Positions 46,110 to 55,930 are shown, counted from the stretch's first letter. The stretch is DNA of 64,000 bases from Lewinella sp. LCG006 (GCF_040784935.1 NZ_CP160680.1:3194501-3258500), one strand, 5' to 3'. The notes: generated by a model not told the origin, from the sequence alone. Made by a program: numbers and translations.

Positions 46110-46265
46110 AGTTGTTCTGCTGGGGGCTGTTTTAGCGAAAGCGATAAAATTTTATTCTGAATTAGGCAGATTTTGCAGCCGAATGCGGGCAATTCGGCGA
46201 AAAATCTAACGAAGTTCAGGATGAAATTTTCCGCTTGCAGCAAAACTTGTCCCAGCAGAACAACT
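46110..46265. repeat. 156-bp foldback (MITE-like) element
   Basis: AGTTGTTCTGCTGGG (46110-46124) pairs perfectly with CCCAGCAGAACAACT (46251-46265), and imperfect pairing continues inwards to GCCGAAT/ATTCGGC at the centre. No ORF. It is in the divergent intergenic region 46017-46387. A single arm recurs at 284-297. Beyond the element the region holds nothing I recognise. Confidence 0.6.
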
Positions 46266-46387
46266 CTTATAAACAAAATACAAGTTTTTTTTGGAGTGAA
46301 ACAATGGAACAAATAGCACGACCCACTTGCAGGGTAAGAAAATTACTATTAACTTTGAATATCAAAGTACTTTTAAAAATATAAATT

Positions 46388-46681
46388 ATGATGATCACTT
46401 CGAACAAAAGGCTTATTGGCATCTTGATTAGCATCCCTTTACTGCTGCTTGTGCCGCTTATCGCAATGCAATATTCTTCTGAAGTCCAATGGAGTACGTT
46501 GGATTTTTTGGTCGTTGGATTTCTCTTGCTAGTCGCTGGTTTATTGGTGGAGCTAGTGCTGCGGAAGGTCACTACCCGGCGCAACCGCATCCTCTTATGT
46601 TTGACTATCGGGCTGGTCTTCTTGCTGGTTTGGGCTGAATTGGCGGTGGGCATTTTTGGTACAGCAATAGCCGGGAGTTAA
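46388..46681 (+). CDS. Small three-helix membrane protein
   Basis: 97 residues with three membrane helices (LIGILISIPLLLLVPLIAM; FLVVGFLLLVAGLLVELVL; ILLCLTIGLVFLLVWAELAV). This layout is common among Bacteroidota proteins of unknown function. Its stop codon overlaps the start of the next gene by one base (TAATG), so the two are translationally coupled. Confidence 0.65.
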   Translation: MMITSNKRLIGILISIPLLLLVPLIAMQYSSEVQWSTLDFLVVGFLLLVAGLLVELVLRKVTTRRNRILLCLTIGLVFLLVWAELAVGIFGTAIAGS

Positions 46682-47406
46682 TGATTAAGTATCTCATTAT
46701 CCTCCTCGCCGCTACGAGTATGCTGTGGCGTTGTGGCACGGTAGCAAGCGGTTATCAACTCCTTCCACAAGATATGAGCGAGGAGCGATATACAGCGACG
46801 GCAGTAGGTATTTTGCCCGATGGCACCGTACAAGAAGGCCCTGCTGAAATTGTCAAGTATTGGAGATCGGTATTTACAGCTAGCAAGGTTTCAGACCGGA
46901 TGGTGATCGGTAGTGTTCCCGTGGGGAAGGAGGGCGAATACCGCTATGAAATCAGCCGCTTTAAGACAGGGAGTAAGCAAGCGTTTACGCAAGTTATTGT
47001 TTGGGACAACCAAGGCTCCGAACCCCTACGCGCCCTTCAATTGATTGCACCTAACGACAAGTTACGGCCTGATACCAACGCCATTTTTGCTGCGCGCACC
47101 CGGTGGATGGAATACTGCAATGGCCATGAGGTAGAACAACTCATCCAGGAAATGTATGCGCCAAATACGTGTTACTACAATCATCGTCCCTTGCTGCAGG
47201 GACGTGCCGCCCTGGAAAAGGAGTACACTTACATGAAAGATCCTTCTTACCAGCTCACCCTGACACCAATCCACGTGGTACCAGTGTCGGAGCACCTGGT
47301 GATGGAACTGGGGCAGTGTAGCGGCAGCTACGGCGGAAAGTATCTGCTGGTTTGGCAAGAACAGGAGAAAGGGGGCTGGCAAGTGCTTTTGGATGCGAAT
47401 TTGTAG
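46681..47406 (+). CDS. Envelope protein with NTF2-like domains
   Basis: 241 residues with a hydrophobic leader (YLIILLAATSMLWRCG) that may be a lipoprotein signal, although WRC is a poor lipobox. The body looks like two SnoaL/DUF4440-like units: an N-terminal one with VGILPDGTVQEGPAEIVKYW and a C-terminal one with RWMEYCNGHEVEQLIQEMYA and KEYTYMKDPSYQ. The function is unknown. It is coupled to the three-helix membrane protein upstream. Confidence 0.6.
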   Translation: MIKYLIILLAATSMLWRCGTVASGYQLLPQDMSEERYTATAVGILPDGTVQEGPAEIVKYWRSVFTASKVSDRMVIGSVPVGKEGEYRYEISRFKTGSKQAFTQVIVWDNQGSEPLRALQLIAPNDKLRPDTNAIFAARTRWMEYCNGHEVEQLIQEMYAPNTCYYNHRPLLQGRAALEKEYTYMKDPSYQLTLTPIHVVPVSEHLVMELGQCSGSYGGKYLLVWQEQEKGGWQVLLDANL

Positions 47407-47455
47407 ACAAGACTTCAACGCTTCCTTAAGCTTTGCCAGTCCCCTCCGGTCCAGT

Positions 47456-48598
47456 TTATTGCTTTACCAGCCCGGTACTCACTGGTCTTCCCCCATCCAG
47501 CGAAAGCTTAATCACGTAACTCCCCTTCGGCAGTTTCGCCGTTGGGATGCTTACCTGATGAGTGCCAGCCAGGAGATTTTGTTGGTCCAACACTTGCAAC
47601 ATTAGCTGCCCCTGTTGGTCAAAAACCTGAATGGATACGTGGCTACGCTGTTGTAGCTCAAAACGCAGTTCACTCGTATCAGTAGCGGGATTAGGAGATA
47701 ATGACCAGTGGACCGAGGTTGCCAGGGCAGTTTGCGCACCAGTAGTGCCATCTTCGAGGCCTGTAATCATACGCAAAGCCCTGGTGTTGTATTCGGATAC
47801 AAAAAGGGTGTCTTGAGAAGGGGTCGCTACGATGCCGTTGGGGCCATTAAATTTGGCCATACTTGCATCGCCATCTACCGTGCCGGCGGTGGAGCCTAGG
47901 ATAACAGTGCCGTTACCATCAAGGTCCATGCGGTAGATTTGGTGTTGGGTAAAAAGCGTACCATAAATGTAGCCATGAGCATAGGCGATGAAGCCCAGCC
48001 ATTGGTTGGTTCCTCCGGGGGCTTGGCCAATGAGGGTTTGTTCACCATTATCTCCCAGGCGGATGATCTTGCGGTTGTTGAAGTTGCCGGTGTACAAGCG
48101 CCCATCGTCATCATAGCAGAGTCCTACGGGACCGTTGAGTTGGTCACCAGTGACCCAGGGGAACCATTCGCCATTGGGGGCAATTTTTGCGATCCGGTTG
48201 CCGGTATAGCTGGTGGCAATGAGGGTGTCGCTATCCAGTTCGAAAATCAGACCAGAAGGATTGTTAAAGTCGTCCACAAAAATAGTGGCATTTCCTTCGG
48301 TGTCAATTTTGTAAATCTTGTTGCCCTCGTTGTCGGCCATATAGAGGATACCGTCAGGGCCAAAGGCCATGCCGTTGGGGGTATTAAAACCATCAGAAAA
48401 GACGGTCGTGCTGGTTTCAAAAGGCACCCAGCGCGAAATGGCGGACCCTTGATAACGAACCCCGAAAAGGTGTCCAGCCTCGTCGATGATCAGTGCATCG
48501 TCGATCCCCGAATTAGTGACAACCGTATTGACTTGCTGCCCGTTCAGCGCAAGCGAAAAACAAATTAGCAGAGAAAGGGAAAAGTATTTTGTAAGCAT
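47456..48598 (-). CDS. Secreted NHL/SMP-30-like beta-propeller with T9SS sorting domain
   Basis: 380 residues: signal peptide (FSLSLLICFSLALNGQQ), then about six propeller blades with the NHL-type pattern (NTPNGMAFGPDGILYMADN, FNNPSGLIFELDSDTLIA, LNGPVGLCYDDDGRLYTGN, FNGPNGIVATPSQDTLFV), then a T9SS type A domain (LSPNPATDTSELRFEL). A secreted binding or lactonase-like protein; the active site cannot be judged. It is monocistronic. Confidence 0.85.
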   Translation of the reverse strand: MLTKYFSLSLLICFSLALNGQQVNTVVTNSGIDDALIIDEAGHLFGVRYQGSAISRWVPFETSTTVFSDGFNTPNGMAFGPDGILYMADNEGNKIYKIDTEGNATIFVDDFNNPSGLIFELDSDTLIATSYTGNRIAKIAPNGEWFPWVTGDQLNGPVGLCYDDDGRLYTGNFNNRKIIRLGDNGEQTLIGQAPGGTNQWLGFIAYAHGYIYGTLFTQHQIYRMDLDGNGTVILGSTAGTVDGDASMAKFNGPNGIVATPSQDTLFVSEYNTRALRMITGLEDGTTGAQTALATSVHWSLSPNPATDTSELRFELQQRSHVSIQVFDQQGQLMLQVLDQQNLLAGTHQVSIPTAKLPKGSYVIKLSLDGGRPVSTGLVKQ

Positions 48599-48740
48599 TT
48601 TGGAGGTATTAAAATTCGAGTGATAAAATTGAAAATCACCGCAAATACCTGCAAAACCCGCAAAATGTCGACCTGCTTTACAAAGTGGGACGGTTTTTTG
48701 GTAAAAAAAGTATGCTCAATCAAGTACCTGACTTTATTCA

Positions 48741-48897
48741 TTAGGGGCCGTAGCAGCACTTCGCTAGCTACCGCTTGTACGTTCCTAGTGCTTGCTTCGC
48801 AGCGTACTATTCCGATGAAAGATCGGAACCAGCTTGTCCTTAATCCCTCCTGCCTCGGCTCCAGGCTTTGCCTTCCGCATACATTTGGGAAGCCCGA
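48741..48897. repeat. GC-rich intergenic repeat block
   Basis: No ORF. It contains a perfect hairpin TTCCGAT/ATCGGAA (48810-48816 with 48822-48828) and a sharp composition change from the AT-rich 48599-48740, as in the blocks at 23205 and 40731. It lies directly after the AraC regulator stop codon. Confidence 0.35.
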
Positions 48898-49992
48898 CTA
48901 AGACGCGACCACCTCTTTAAAGTATTCACTGGGGCTGCAGCCGATAACCTTGCGAAAAGCACGATTGAAAGCGGATTTGGAATTGAAGCCCGACTGGTAG
49001 GCCAGTTGTAGAATGGACCTCTCGTCTTCTGCGGCGGCTTCGTAAGCTTCGATAAAAGTGTTAATACGCAAAGTATTGATCAGGTCGAAGAAGCTTTGGC
49101 CGGTGCCGGCATTGATGATGCGTGACAACTCGTGGCGAGGCGTGCTCGTCGCTTCAGCCAAATCGGCGAGCTTAAGCTGTGGCTCCAGGTAAGGTTTTTC
49201 CACTTCCAGAAAAGTGATAACCCTAGCTAAGATCTGCTCATCTTCGGTTTTTAGGGTACGGTCGATCGGAGAGGGAGGGAGATCAAACAACTCCGTATTC
49301 AAGACTACACTATAAGCCAACCAGAAGACGTAAGCTACCGCCAGGAACCAGAAGACCTGATAGAAAAGATAGCTTGGATCGTAGACAAAAAGACGGTAGC
49401 TAAAGGAAATACCCCAGCACAGCGCGAGTAACATCCCCACCCGGAAAAAGGCGGGCAAAAATCGCTTTGCTGCATCGTGGCCTTGGTATTGCTCCGTTTG
49501 CAAGGTACGTTCCGTCAGCTTAAAACTAGCGACCAGGTATCCCATCAGGCTCACCATGGCCAGGCCTTCGATGAATAAAAAACTAATATAAATACCGCTC
49601 CCACTGAGGAAATGCCAGTGGCCATTGAGATGCTGCCCAAGCACCGTATTAGCGATAACAATGTGGAGAAACCCCGGCAGAGCATGCCAACACAACTGCC
49701 TGATCTTCAAAGGTGGCATCCGCAGCAGATGACGCGTAAACAGCCACAAACAGGGCCCCAGCACAAACAAGATCACATCGGGTAGTAAGATCACCTCTGC
49801 ATAAGTGTGCATCCACTCCGAGCGGTAAGCCAGTTTTGCAAAAAGTAAAAAAGAAACCAATAGCACCAGTGCCATCAGGTAATGAGCCGCTGGTTGGTTG
49901 GCTACTTTACGACGTTGCAACAGCAGTGCCAGAAACAATCCTTGTGCTCCGCCAAGGATCAAGAGTGCATCGAATAAGGAAAAAGTGGGCAT
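48898..49992 (-). CDS. AraC-family regulator with N-terminal membrane domain
   Basis: 364 residues. The first 230 hold about seven membrane helices (LFDALLILGGAQGLFLALLL; YLMALVLLVSFLLFA; VILLPDVILFVLGPCLWLF). The last 100 form an AraC double HTH: LKLADLAEATSTPRHELSRI and ILQLAYQSGFNSKSAFNRAF, ending CSPSEYFKE. Such membrane-tethered regulators sense envelope or lipid signals in Bacteroidota, but the ligand and targets are unknown. Confidence 0.88.
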   Translation of the reverse strand: MPTFSLFDALLILGGAQGLFLALLLQRRKVANQPAAHYLMALVLLVSFLLFAKLAYRSEWMHTYAEVILLPDVILFVLGPCLWLFTRHLLRMPPLKIRQLCWHALPGFLHIVIANTVLGQHLNGHWHFLSGSGIYISFLFIEGLAMVSLMGYLVASFKLTERTLQTEQYQGHDAAKRFLPAFFRVGMLLALCWGISFSYRLFVYDPSYLFYQVFWFLAVAYVFWLAYSVVLNTELFDLPPSPIDRTLKTEDEQILARVITFLEVEKPYLEPQLKLADLAEATSTPRHELSRIINAGTGQSFFDLINTLRINTFIEAYEAAAEDERSILQLAYQSGFNSKSAFNRAFRKVIGCSPSEYFKEVVAS

Positions 49993-50074
49993 GATTGGGT
50001 AACGCTTGGACGAGGAAGAGTGCTGCGTGTTTTTTAAAAGAGTAAATAGATGAATTCAATCTTTGAGTGTACCA

Positions 50075-51889
50075 TTAGTACTGTGCATATTTTCTGATTT
50101 CCTGTAAGAATTTTAAGTCATCTTTACTTGTGTTATGTTCATTGGGATAAATCATAGGGAAACGACCCTCTGGGTCAAATTTTATTCCCTTAATCTTATC
50201 CTGAATTTTATCCGAAGGAGACAATTGTAAAGCACGGATAACGGTGGCTTGTCCATCATAACAGTAACCAAATTTTTCTTTGGCTAAAGCAAGATAAGCA
50301 TCATGAATTACCGGATCAAATTCCACTTTTTTGAGGAGCGTATTAATGCTTAGTAGTGAATATTTCTGGAGACAACAGTATTTGTGATTTACAAAGGGGA
50401 GTAGTTTGGTGATATAAGTATTATCCTCCTCTTTAAGCCCATAATAAGCACACCATTTTACGGCTTCGGTAATGACATAATCATCTGCATCTTTTAAGAG
50501 TTCAATGCATCGGTTTTTAAGTTGTTTATGGGGGTGAAAGTCGCATTTTATGCTTCTTGTCAAATAGGCCTGCCATGCAAGCGCCAGCTCCCTAACTTTA
50601 GCAACCTCGTGAAAAGTAAGCTGGTATAAGCGGTCTGATAGCTCAGGTGTGAATTTTTTCTCAAGGATCAGGTGGGTAAAGTGTGTTATAGCTAAACTAG
50701 CTGCTGTAATCTTGTTATTGATTTGTTCAAGATGATGAATAATAATGTCCAGTAATAGGCCTGCATCAGGAAGTAAGTCTTCATTTTTGATCACAAACGT
50801 AAATAGGCACATATCACTAAACAAAGTATTTGTTTCTGTTTTGCTTAAAAAGGAAGGGAGTACCTCTGCCATAATAGTTTCCTCGCTAAGCCCTCCTTTT
50901 CGTAAGATACAATAAGCGATATAGCTAATTTCATACTCCGATTTTTGGCGGATAAAATGCCGAGCTAATTCAATTGCCCAGCGATCAATAAAAGGAGCTA
51001 GTTTTAAAATGCCTTCTAAGACCTGCAATACACCACTCCCCTTTGCGTTGTTCTTGAAATGCTCATTGCAGTAATCAATGATTAATTGATAGTATTTTGG
51101 TTCTTGATACACGGCCAAGGCGTTTAATGCCATGGCGTGAAAATTTTTTTGTTCGGGAGATTGAAAAATACTTAACAACCATTCTTTCGTTGAATTTCCC
51201 TCGTATTTTATGATCACCTCAAAGAGTTTTCGACGTAGATGACTAGCATCACCTTTAGGGGAGTGGAGAGCGTATAGCCGAGGGATTAGTTCCCAAAATA
51301 GCTTCAAGTATCCGTCGGCATTTTCGGGCGCTAAGGGGGTTAAGTGAAAAAATGCAGTATGGTATTTGTCAACGTCTTTTAAGAACAATCTCCTTAGGCC
51401 TTGTATAGCCAGGAACTCTTCTTTACTAAGTGTTGACTGTTCATATTTATGGAGGAGTTGGCAATAACTTTTCATCCATGCCGACTGAGGTAGGGTAGTG
51501 GTATCTTGCTTATTCTGTATCCCTAGCTCTTCCCGTAGCGCCGCTAGCTTTATTTTTATGTCTGCCAGGCTTTCCTGAGAAAAAAGAAGCTCGGCCGTGT
51601 TGATGACTAGCGGTTGGTCAAAAAAGGTATAAGTTTCATTTTCCTTTATAGGGTTCAACTCAACAGGGATAACGTATTTTAGATATTCACCGTAAAGATG
51701 AATTTCTTGCAAATGCTTTTTGTAATCAGCACCCAAGGTGAGTTTTTGGGCCGCTTCAGGCAAACGCTCAATCAGGCTGTTTACCACAAGAACTTCTCCG
51801 ATAAGACTAATCATTACTTCGTAATCGTAGTACTTATCCTCAATAGTTATACAGAGAGTATGGATAATCGTATGCCCCGTATTTTTCAT
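50075..51889 (-). CDS. Unknown helical-repeat (HEAT-like) protein
   Basis: 604 residues, no signal peptide or membrane helix. After a mixed N-terminal 80 residues it is all helical, with repeats that look HEAT-like (AMALNALAVYQEPKYYQLII; AKVRELALAWQAYLTRSI; YVITEAVKWCAYYGLKEE; KYCCLQKYSLLSINTLLKKV). HEAT proteins act as scaffolds or, in defence settings, sensors; nothing around it supports a specific role. AT-rich relative to its neighbours. Confidence 0.6.
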   Translation of the reverse strand: MKNTGHTIIHTLCITIEDKYYDYEVMISLIGEVLVVNSLIERLPEAAQKLTLGADYKKHLQEIHLYGEYLKYVIPVELNPIKENETYTFFDQPLVINTAELLFSQESLADIKIKLAALREELGIQNKQDTTTLPQSAWMKSYCQLLHKYEQSTLSKEEFLAIQGLRRLFLKDVDKYHTAFFHLTPLAPENADGYLKLFWELIPRLYALHSPKGDASHLRRKLFEVIIKYEGNSTKEWLLSIFQSPEQKNFHAMALNALAVYQEPKYYQLIIDYCNEHFKNNAKGSGVLQVLEGILKLAPFIDRWAIELARHFIRQKSEYEISYIAYCILRKGGLSEETIMAEVLPSFLSKTETNTLFSDMCLFTFVIKNEDLLPDAGLLLDIIIHHLEQINNKITAASLAITHFTHLILEKKFTPELSDRLYQLTFHEVAKVRELALAWQAYLTRSIKCDFHPHKQLKNRCIELLKDADDYVITEAVKWCAYYGLKEEDNTYITKLLPFVNHKYCCLQKYSLLSINTLLKKVEFDPVIHDAYLALAKEKFGYCYDGQATVIRALQLSPSDKIQDKIKGIKFDPEGRFPMIYPNEHNTSKDDLKFLQEIRKYAQY

Positions 51890-52014
51890 GAAGTAGCCTT
51901 GTTTATGAAAAACAAAGGTACAATGCCAAGGCAGAACACAAGAATGTAAATTGGACTTTCGGCATTCCGGATAGCTATTCCTCTGAAGTTACCGAAAGTC
52001 CAGTTTAGCAAAAT

Positions 52015-52752
52015 TTAATCCTGCTTCGAAAATACCTTGCGTAGCAATTCACTGGTACGCAGGGCTGGGTTATCACGAATTTCGAGTTCTTTCACTTCTA
52101 CCAACCGAAAAAGGCCCGCCAGTGCCTTGTCGGTCACGTGCTGGTCGAGTTCGGGATTTGTCTTTTGCACGAGCGGAATACGATTGTAAGCCGTGACGGC
52201 TGTGCGCCAGTATTCGCGGGCATTGACTTCATCAAGACTTTGCTGGATGATGGGCAGAAAAGCTGCCGTCAAAGACTGCGTAGTGGTGCGTTCCAGGTAG
52301 CGGGTAGCAGCATCTTTATCGCCCATGAGTAAGCTCATGGCATCCTGGAAGGTGAGTTGCTTGATTGCATCGACAAAGATCGGTTTTGCTTTAGCGACCG
52401 CCAGCTCTGCTGCACGGTTCATTTTTTCCTCCAGCTTTTCCTCGATATCGCCGAATCCAGGTACACTTTTGAGGCGGCTGACCACACTTTGTGCTTCTTC
52501 CGGAACCAGGATTTTGTAGGAACTGCCCAGGTAGCCGTTTTCGGCCGAAAGGAAGGTGACCGCTTTCCCAACGCCAAGGTCTAGCGCTTCTTTGAGTCCT
52601 GCACCTACTTCTTCTTGCGAGAGGGGCGTTTCGCCACTGATGACGTCTTGTGCTTGCTGCTTGAGTTTGCCGAGGGCTCCTTTTACTTGCGCGAAAGCAG
52701 GTAGCGCCATTGCAACTACCATCAGGAGCATCATTGTTCTTTTCCAGTTCAT
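52015..52752 (-). CDS. DUF4197 family periplasmic protein
   Basis: 245 residues with a signal peptide (MMLLMVVAMALPAFAQ). Features of DUF4197: EEVGAGLKEALDLGVGKAV, KFLTFQ-like FVDAIKQLTFQDAMSLLMGD, then ATRYLERTTTQSL and the C-terminal TDKALAGLFRLVEVKE. The family is widespread in Proteobacteria and Bacteroidota; its function is unknown. Monocistronic. Confidence 0.9.
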   Translation of the reverse strand: MNWKRTMMLLMVVAMALPAFAQVKGALGKLKQQAQDVISGETPLSQEEVGAGLKEALDLGVGKAVTFLSAENGYLGSSYKILVPEEAQSVVSRLKSVPGFGDIEEKLEEKMNRAAELAVAKAKPIFVDAIKQLTFQDAMSLLMGDKDAATRYLERTTTQSLTAAFLPIIQQSLDEVNAREYWRTAVTAYNRIPLVQKTNPELDQHVTDKALAGLFRLVEVKELEIRDNPALRTSELLRKVFSKQD

Positions 52753-52853
52753 TTGGTTGATTTTTTGTGGTATAAAAGTAACACCTAATAACTGTCTTAA
52801 GACGTGCCTGGTGGGGGGAGGTAGCTACTTTAATGAATATTTAACTAGGACTG

Positions 52854-54911
52854 CTACCGTCCGATCGCTCGTTTAAACCGCTGGGGATCGCGCAATAGAT
52901 CAAAAAAAGGCCGCAAGTAATCCTGGCAACTTATTCGGGTTGCTGCATCGAGATAGTCAGCAGCGGCACAGATGTTGTAGATGGCCTCTTCCTGCTCCAG
53001 AAAATAGACAATGGCCTCTTCAATTTCTTCATCAGTAGTAGGGTAGGAGAAAAAATGGCGGTCGTGGATACTTTTAATGGGGAGTATATCTGCCGGTACA
53101 GCGTAGTTGTTGCCTACGAAACCAGCGTAATCGAAATCATAGGCGATGAATTCCGTCCGTGGATTATCGGGATACTTGACAAGCTCGAGATTATGTTTGT
53201 TCCATACCGACCAGTCCGTATTGGCAATCATGTATTGGAAAAACATCGTCCGCAAAAAGCGCTGACGGTCAACAGCCGAAGCCGAGGCCTGGCCCGACTG
53301 CAAAACCATTGCGCCCGTACGGTGAGTGTAATCCTGCTCCGTTTCAATCAGAAAGCCCGTCATTTCGTATTCCTTCTTCGGGGAAATGATCTCAAGGTCT
53401 ACGAGCTGGGTTTTAAAACCATGGTCATTGATCTGCCGATACAATTCATACACCAGGTACTCCTTGTAGATATTGGTCTGACTGAAGGTCCGCTGCTGAC
53501 AAGGGATCACCAGTTTGAGCTTGTCGTGGCGGAGATATTCGAGGGAATCCAAATCAGACTTACGCAAGTCAATCATTATAGGGGGCAATGAGCAAACCTC
53601 CTTGCGCATATTACCACGCACCCGTACCCGTGCTGGCAGGGTATGCTCGAGGTCATCAGTACGTAGCGAGACTTCAGCAGCCTGGTATTCTTCATCGGCT
53701 CTTCGCCGTGAGAGTTGCAGAAAGTCGGTGCGTAAGACAAGCTGAGGACGCGTCGTACTTGCCATTAGTACTTCCTGTAGACTAGACGAAGGAGGATCAT
53801 TGACGACGGCTAGTGGCAACTGTTCCCCATCTTCATCGATGATGTACAACGCGTCTTTTTCTAGCAACAGCACTTGTCCTTCTTGCCCTAGCTTGATACT
53901 ACAGTCGACCACAATAAGTCGGCCGCTGTAGCGGGTTTGAATTTCCTTCTGGCTGGTATGCCCTACGATGATTCTTTGCTGATGATATTGTTTGAGTTGG
54001 CGTCCGAATTTCCCTTTTTTGAGGGGTTTGTCCCCAAAATAACCACGGTACCAGAGTGGCCCCTCTTCACCCGACAAGAGCTTCAATAGAGGATCAGCGT
54101 CAATACTATCTTTGGGTTGCCGCAGGATACGTTCGCGGAAGATGGCATTCAAGTCATCCAGCGTTAGCTCCAGGGCCAATACTTCCGGCGAAAGACCGGC
54201 ATGTAAAAAAAGTTGCTCATTGATCGATACGACCACCTGGTGTTGAGCTATCCAGTCGCCCAACACACTCCCCTTCGCAAATAACTGTGGATAAGGCGTC
54301 CGCAAAGCTCCGGCTGTGTAGTTGTACTTTTTATTGAGGTAACGGAGATCACCATTCATGACCATCAGCTCGTGGTTGCCCAGTAGAAGGTGCAAACGAC
54401 CACCCTGGGCAAGGGCCTGTTGCTCTAGCTTAAAAAACAACCACAAAATGGGCAATACCTGCTCGCCCCGGTCTAGATTGTCGCCAATAACTACGAGGTG
54501 GCCCTGGCCCAAGCTCCAGTTGTTGAGTGTATCAATCACGCCGCTAGCCAAGAGTAGTTTACGCATCAGCTCATATTGCCCATGTACATCACTGATAACC
54601 ACAATCCGTTCGACCCCTGCATAAGTGCTGGTAGATGCCTTCGGAAACGCCAAAGCTTGTAAATTAACGACAGGAAGACTGTCTCGCTCAAAAACAGTAG
54701 CATCCGCGCGGGCGATCATGGTGTCCTGCGGAAACCCGCGCTCAATCCATTTGATCCTAAGGCTGTCTTTTTGCTGAAAAACATAAGGCCCGTCAAAGTA
54801 AGCGGGGCGATCTTGCGCCTTCAGGGAGGAATTAATTACCAGTAAGATTAACGTACAACAGTAGGCAAGATAGGTAGCCCAAGTGCGGCAAGAGGAAGGG
54901 TGAGCATGCAT
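52854..54911 (-). CDS. Secreted metallophosphatase fused to a CotH-kinase-like domain
   Basis: About 685 residues from the ATG at 54911; the frame extends to a GTG at 55007. A signal peptide (AYCCTLILLVINSSLKAQ) precedes a calcineurin-like phosphatase with DVHGQYELMRKL (D-x-H), GDNLDRGEQVLPI (G-D-x-x-D-R-G) and LLGNHELMVMNGD (G-N-H-E), complete for metal binding. The C-terminal 300 residues have RVRGNMRKEVCSLPPI, HDKLKLVIPCQQ, IYKEYLVYELYRQI and ANTDWSVWNKHN, the pattern of the CotH-like/secretory kinase domains common in Bacteroidota. The combination of putative kinase and phosphatase in one exported protein is unusual. Substrate unknown. Confidence 0.8.
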   Translation of the reverse strand: MHAHPSSCRTWATYLAYCCTLILLVINSSLKAQDRPAYFDGPYVFQQKDSLRIKWIERGFPQDTMIARADATVFERDSLPVVNLQALAFPKASTSTYAGVERIVVISDVHGQYELMRKLLLASGVIDTLNNWSLGQGHLVVIGDNLDRGEQVLPILWLFFKLEQQALAQGGRLHLLLGNHELMVMNGDLRYLNKKYNYTAGALRTPYPQLFAKGSVLGDWIAQHQVVVSINEQLFLHAGLSPEVLALELTLDDLNAIFRERILRQPKDSIDADPLLKLLSGEEGPLWYRGYFGDKPLKKGKFGRQLKQYHQQRIIVGHTSQKEIQTRYSGRLIVVDCSIKLGQEGQVLLLEKDALYIIDEDGEQLPLAVVNDPPSSSLQEVLMASTTRPQLVLRTDFLQLSRRRADEEYQAAEVSLRTDDLEHTLPARVRVRGNMRKEVCSLPPIMIDLRKSDLDSLEYLRHDKLKLVIPCQQRTFSQTNIYKEYLVYELYRQINDHGFKTQLVDLEIISPKKEYEMTGFLIETEQDYTHRTGAMVLQSGQASASAVDRQRFLRTMFFQYMIANTDWSVWNKHNLELVKYPDNPRTEFIAYDFDYAGFVGNNYAVPADILPIKSIHDRHFFSYPTTDEEIEEAIVYFLEQEEAIYNICAAADYLDAATRISCQDYLRPFFDLLRDPQRFKRAIGR

Positions 54912-55139
54912 GGTCTGACTAGGTGTGGTTTCAAGGGCAAGATACGAAGATTGCCAGATAGTGCTTTGGATGGGCTTTTGCTTTTGGACTTTGGTGGGGG
55001 TGTTCACCTTCTACGAGCGTATTCAAATTGGGGTCTATTAAATCCCTTTACTCTCTACTAAATGCTTCATAAAGTGAGGTTTGCCTTATAAAAATTCTCT
55101 TTTTAGATGATCATACATAAAGGCAAACCTCACATTACT

Positions 55140-55562
55140 TTACTTACTCTCCCTACCGAGTATCAAAGCTACCACACCACCGATAATGGCTGCCATTACG
55201 GCACCGATGACCGTATCCGCCAGCGCGCCGGTAAGGGTCATAATGTTGGTGGAGCCGTAGTTGATCATGTTTGTGGTGAGAAAGAACAGAAACCCAATGA
55301 CGGCTCCGGCCTTGGCACCCGTTGGGAAAGTGCTGATATTGGCCCAGCGGCCATAGATAACAGCAATAAGAAAGCCGAAGGACAGGTGTCCCACAATCAT
55401 GGCGATCCAGTTGAAATCGGCTTCAGCCTTCATGACCCCAGTAGCGGAGCCAGCCTGTTGCTCAAAGAAGCTACTCAAGGCCAGTCCGTAGATCAAGAAC
55501 CCCAATAAAAAGGCAACTACCCCGCCGACGAGTCCGGCAATTAAAATCTTAGATGTACTCAT
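55140..55562 (-). CDS. Four-helix membrane protein (DUF1761-like)
   Basis: 140 residues, four membrane helices (ILIAGLVGGVVAFLLGFLIY; WIAMIVGHLSFGFLIAVIY; AGAVIGFLFFLTTNMINYG; VIGAVMAAIIGGVVALIL). The layout resembles DUF1761-type proteins of unknown role. Monocistronic. The 55563-55875 stretch upstream has no gene, only AT-rich sequence and no clear promoter. Confidence 0.65.
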   Translation of the reverse strand: MSTSKILIAGLVGGVVAFLLGFLIYGLALSSFFEQQAGSATGVMKAEADFNWIAMIVGHLSFGFLIAVIYGRWANISTFPTGAKAGAVIGFLFFLTTNMINYGSTNIMTLTGALADTVIGAVMAAIIGGVVALILGRESK

Positions 55563-55875
55563 GCGTTTAGATATTGGTTATAAAAGAATAACGCTGCGAA
55601 ACAATCGCCCCACAGCGATGAATCCGGGTTTTTGCCCGTACTGCAAGAGCATACGGGAGGTGTTTTGGGGTAAAAGCGCCTGCTTTAAGACCTCTCAATG
55701 GCGGCAACACATAGGCGCTACATCATAAGATTATATTAAAGATAGTAAAAAACGGTCTGGTAGGGAGAATTAAGAGGGGTTAATCTGCTGTTAGTCAGTG
55801 GCTAACAAAGAATAGGAGGGCGCAAAAGCTTATAGCTGAATAAATAATGGTAAAGAAACTTACAGTGCTGAAATG

Positions 55876-55912
55876 AAAAAAGGCTCTCCGCGTATTGCGA
55901 AGAACCTTTTTT
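55876..55912 (-). terminator. Rho-independent terminator, minus strand
   Basis: On the minus strand AAAAAAGGTTCTTCGC pairs with GCGGAGAGCCTTTTTT through a five-base loop, perfect when two G-U wobbles are allowed; on the plus strand these become mismatches. It ends transcription coming from the right, directly after the truncated frame at 55931-56017. Confidence 0.75.
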
Positions 55913-55930
55913 GTAGACCTACTAAGAAAT

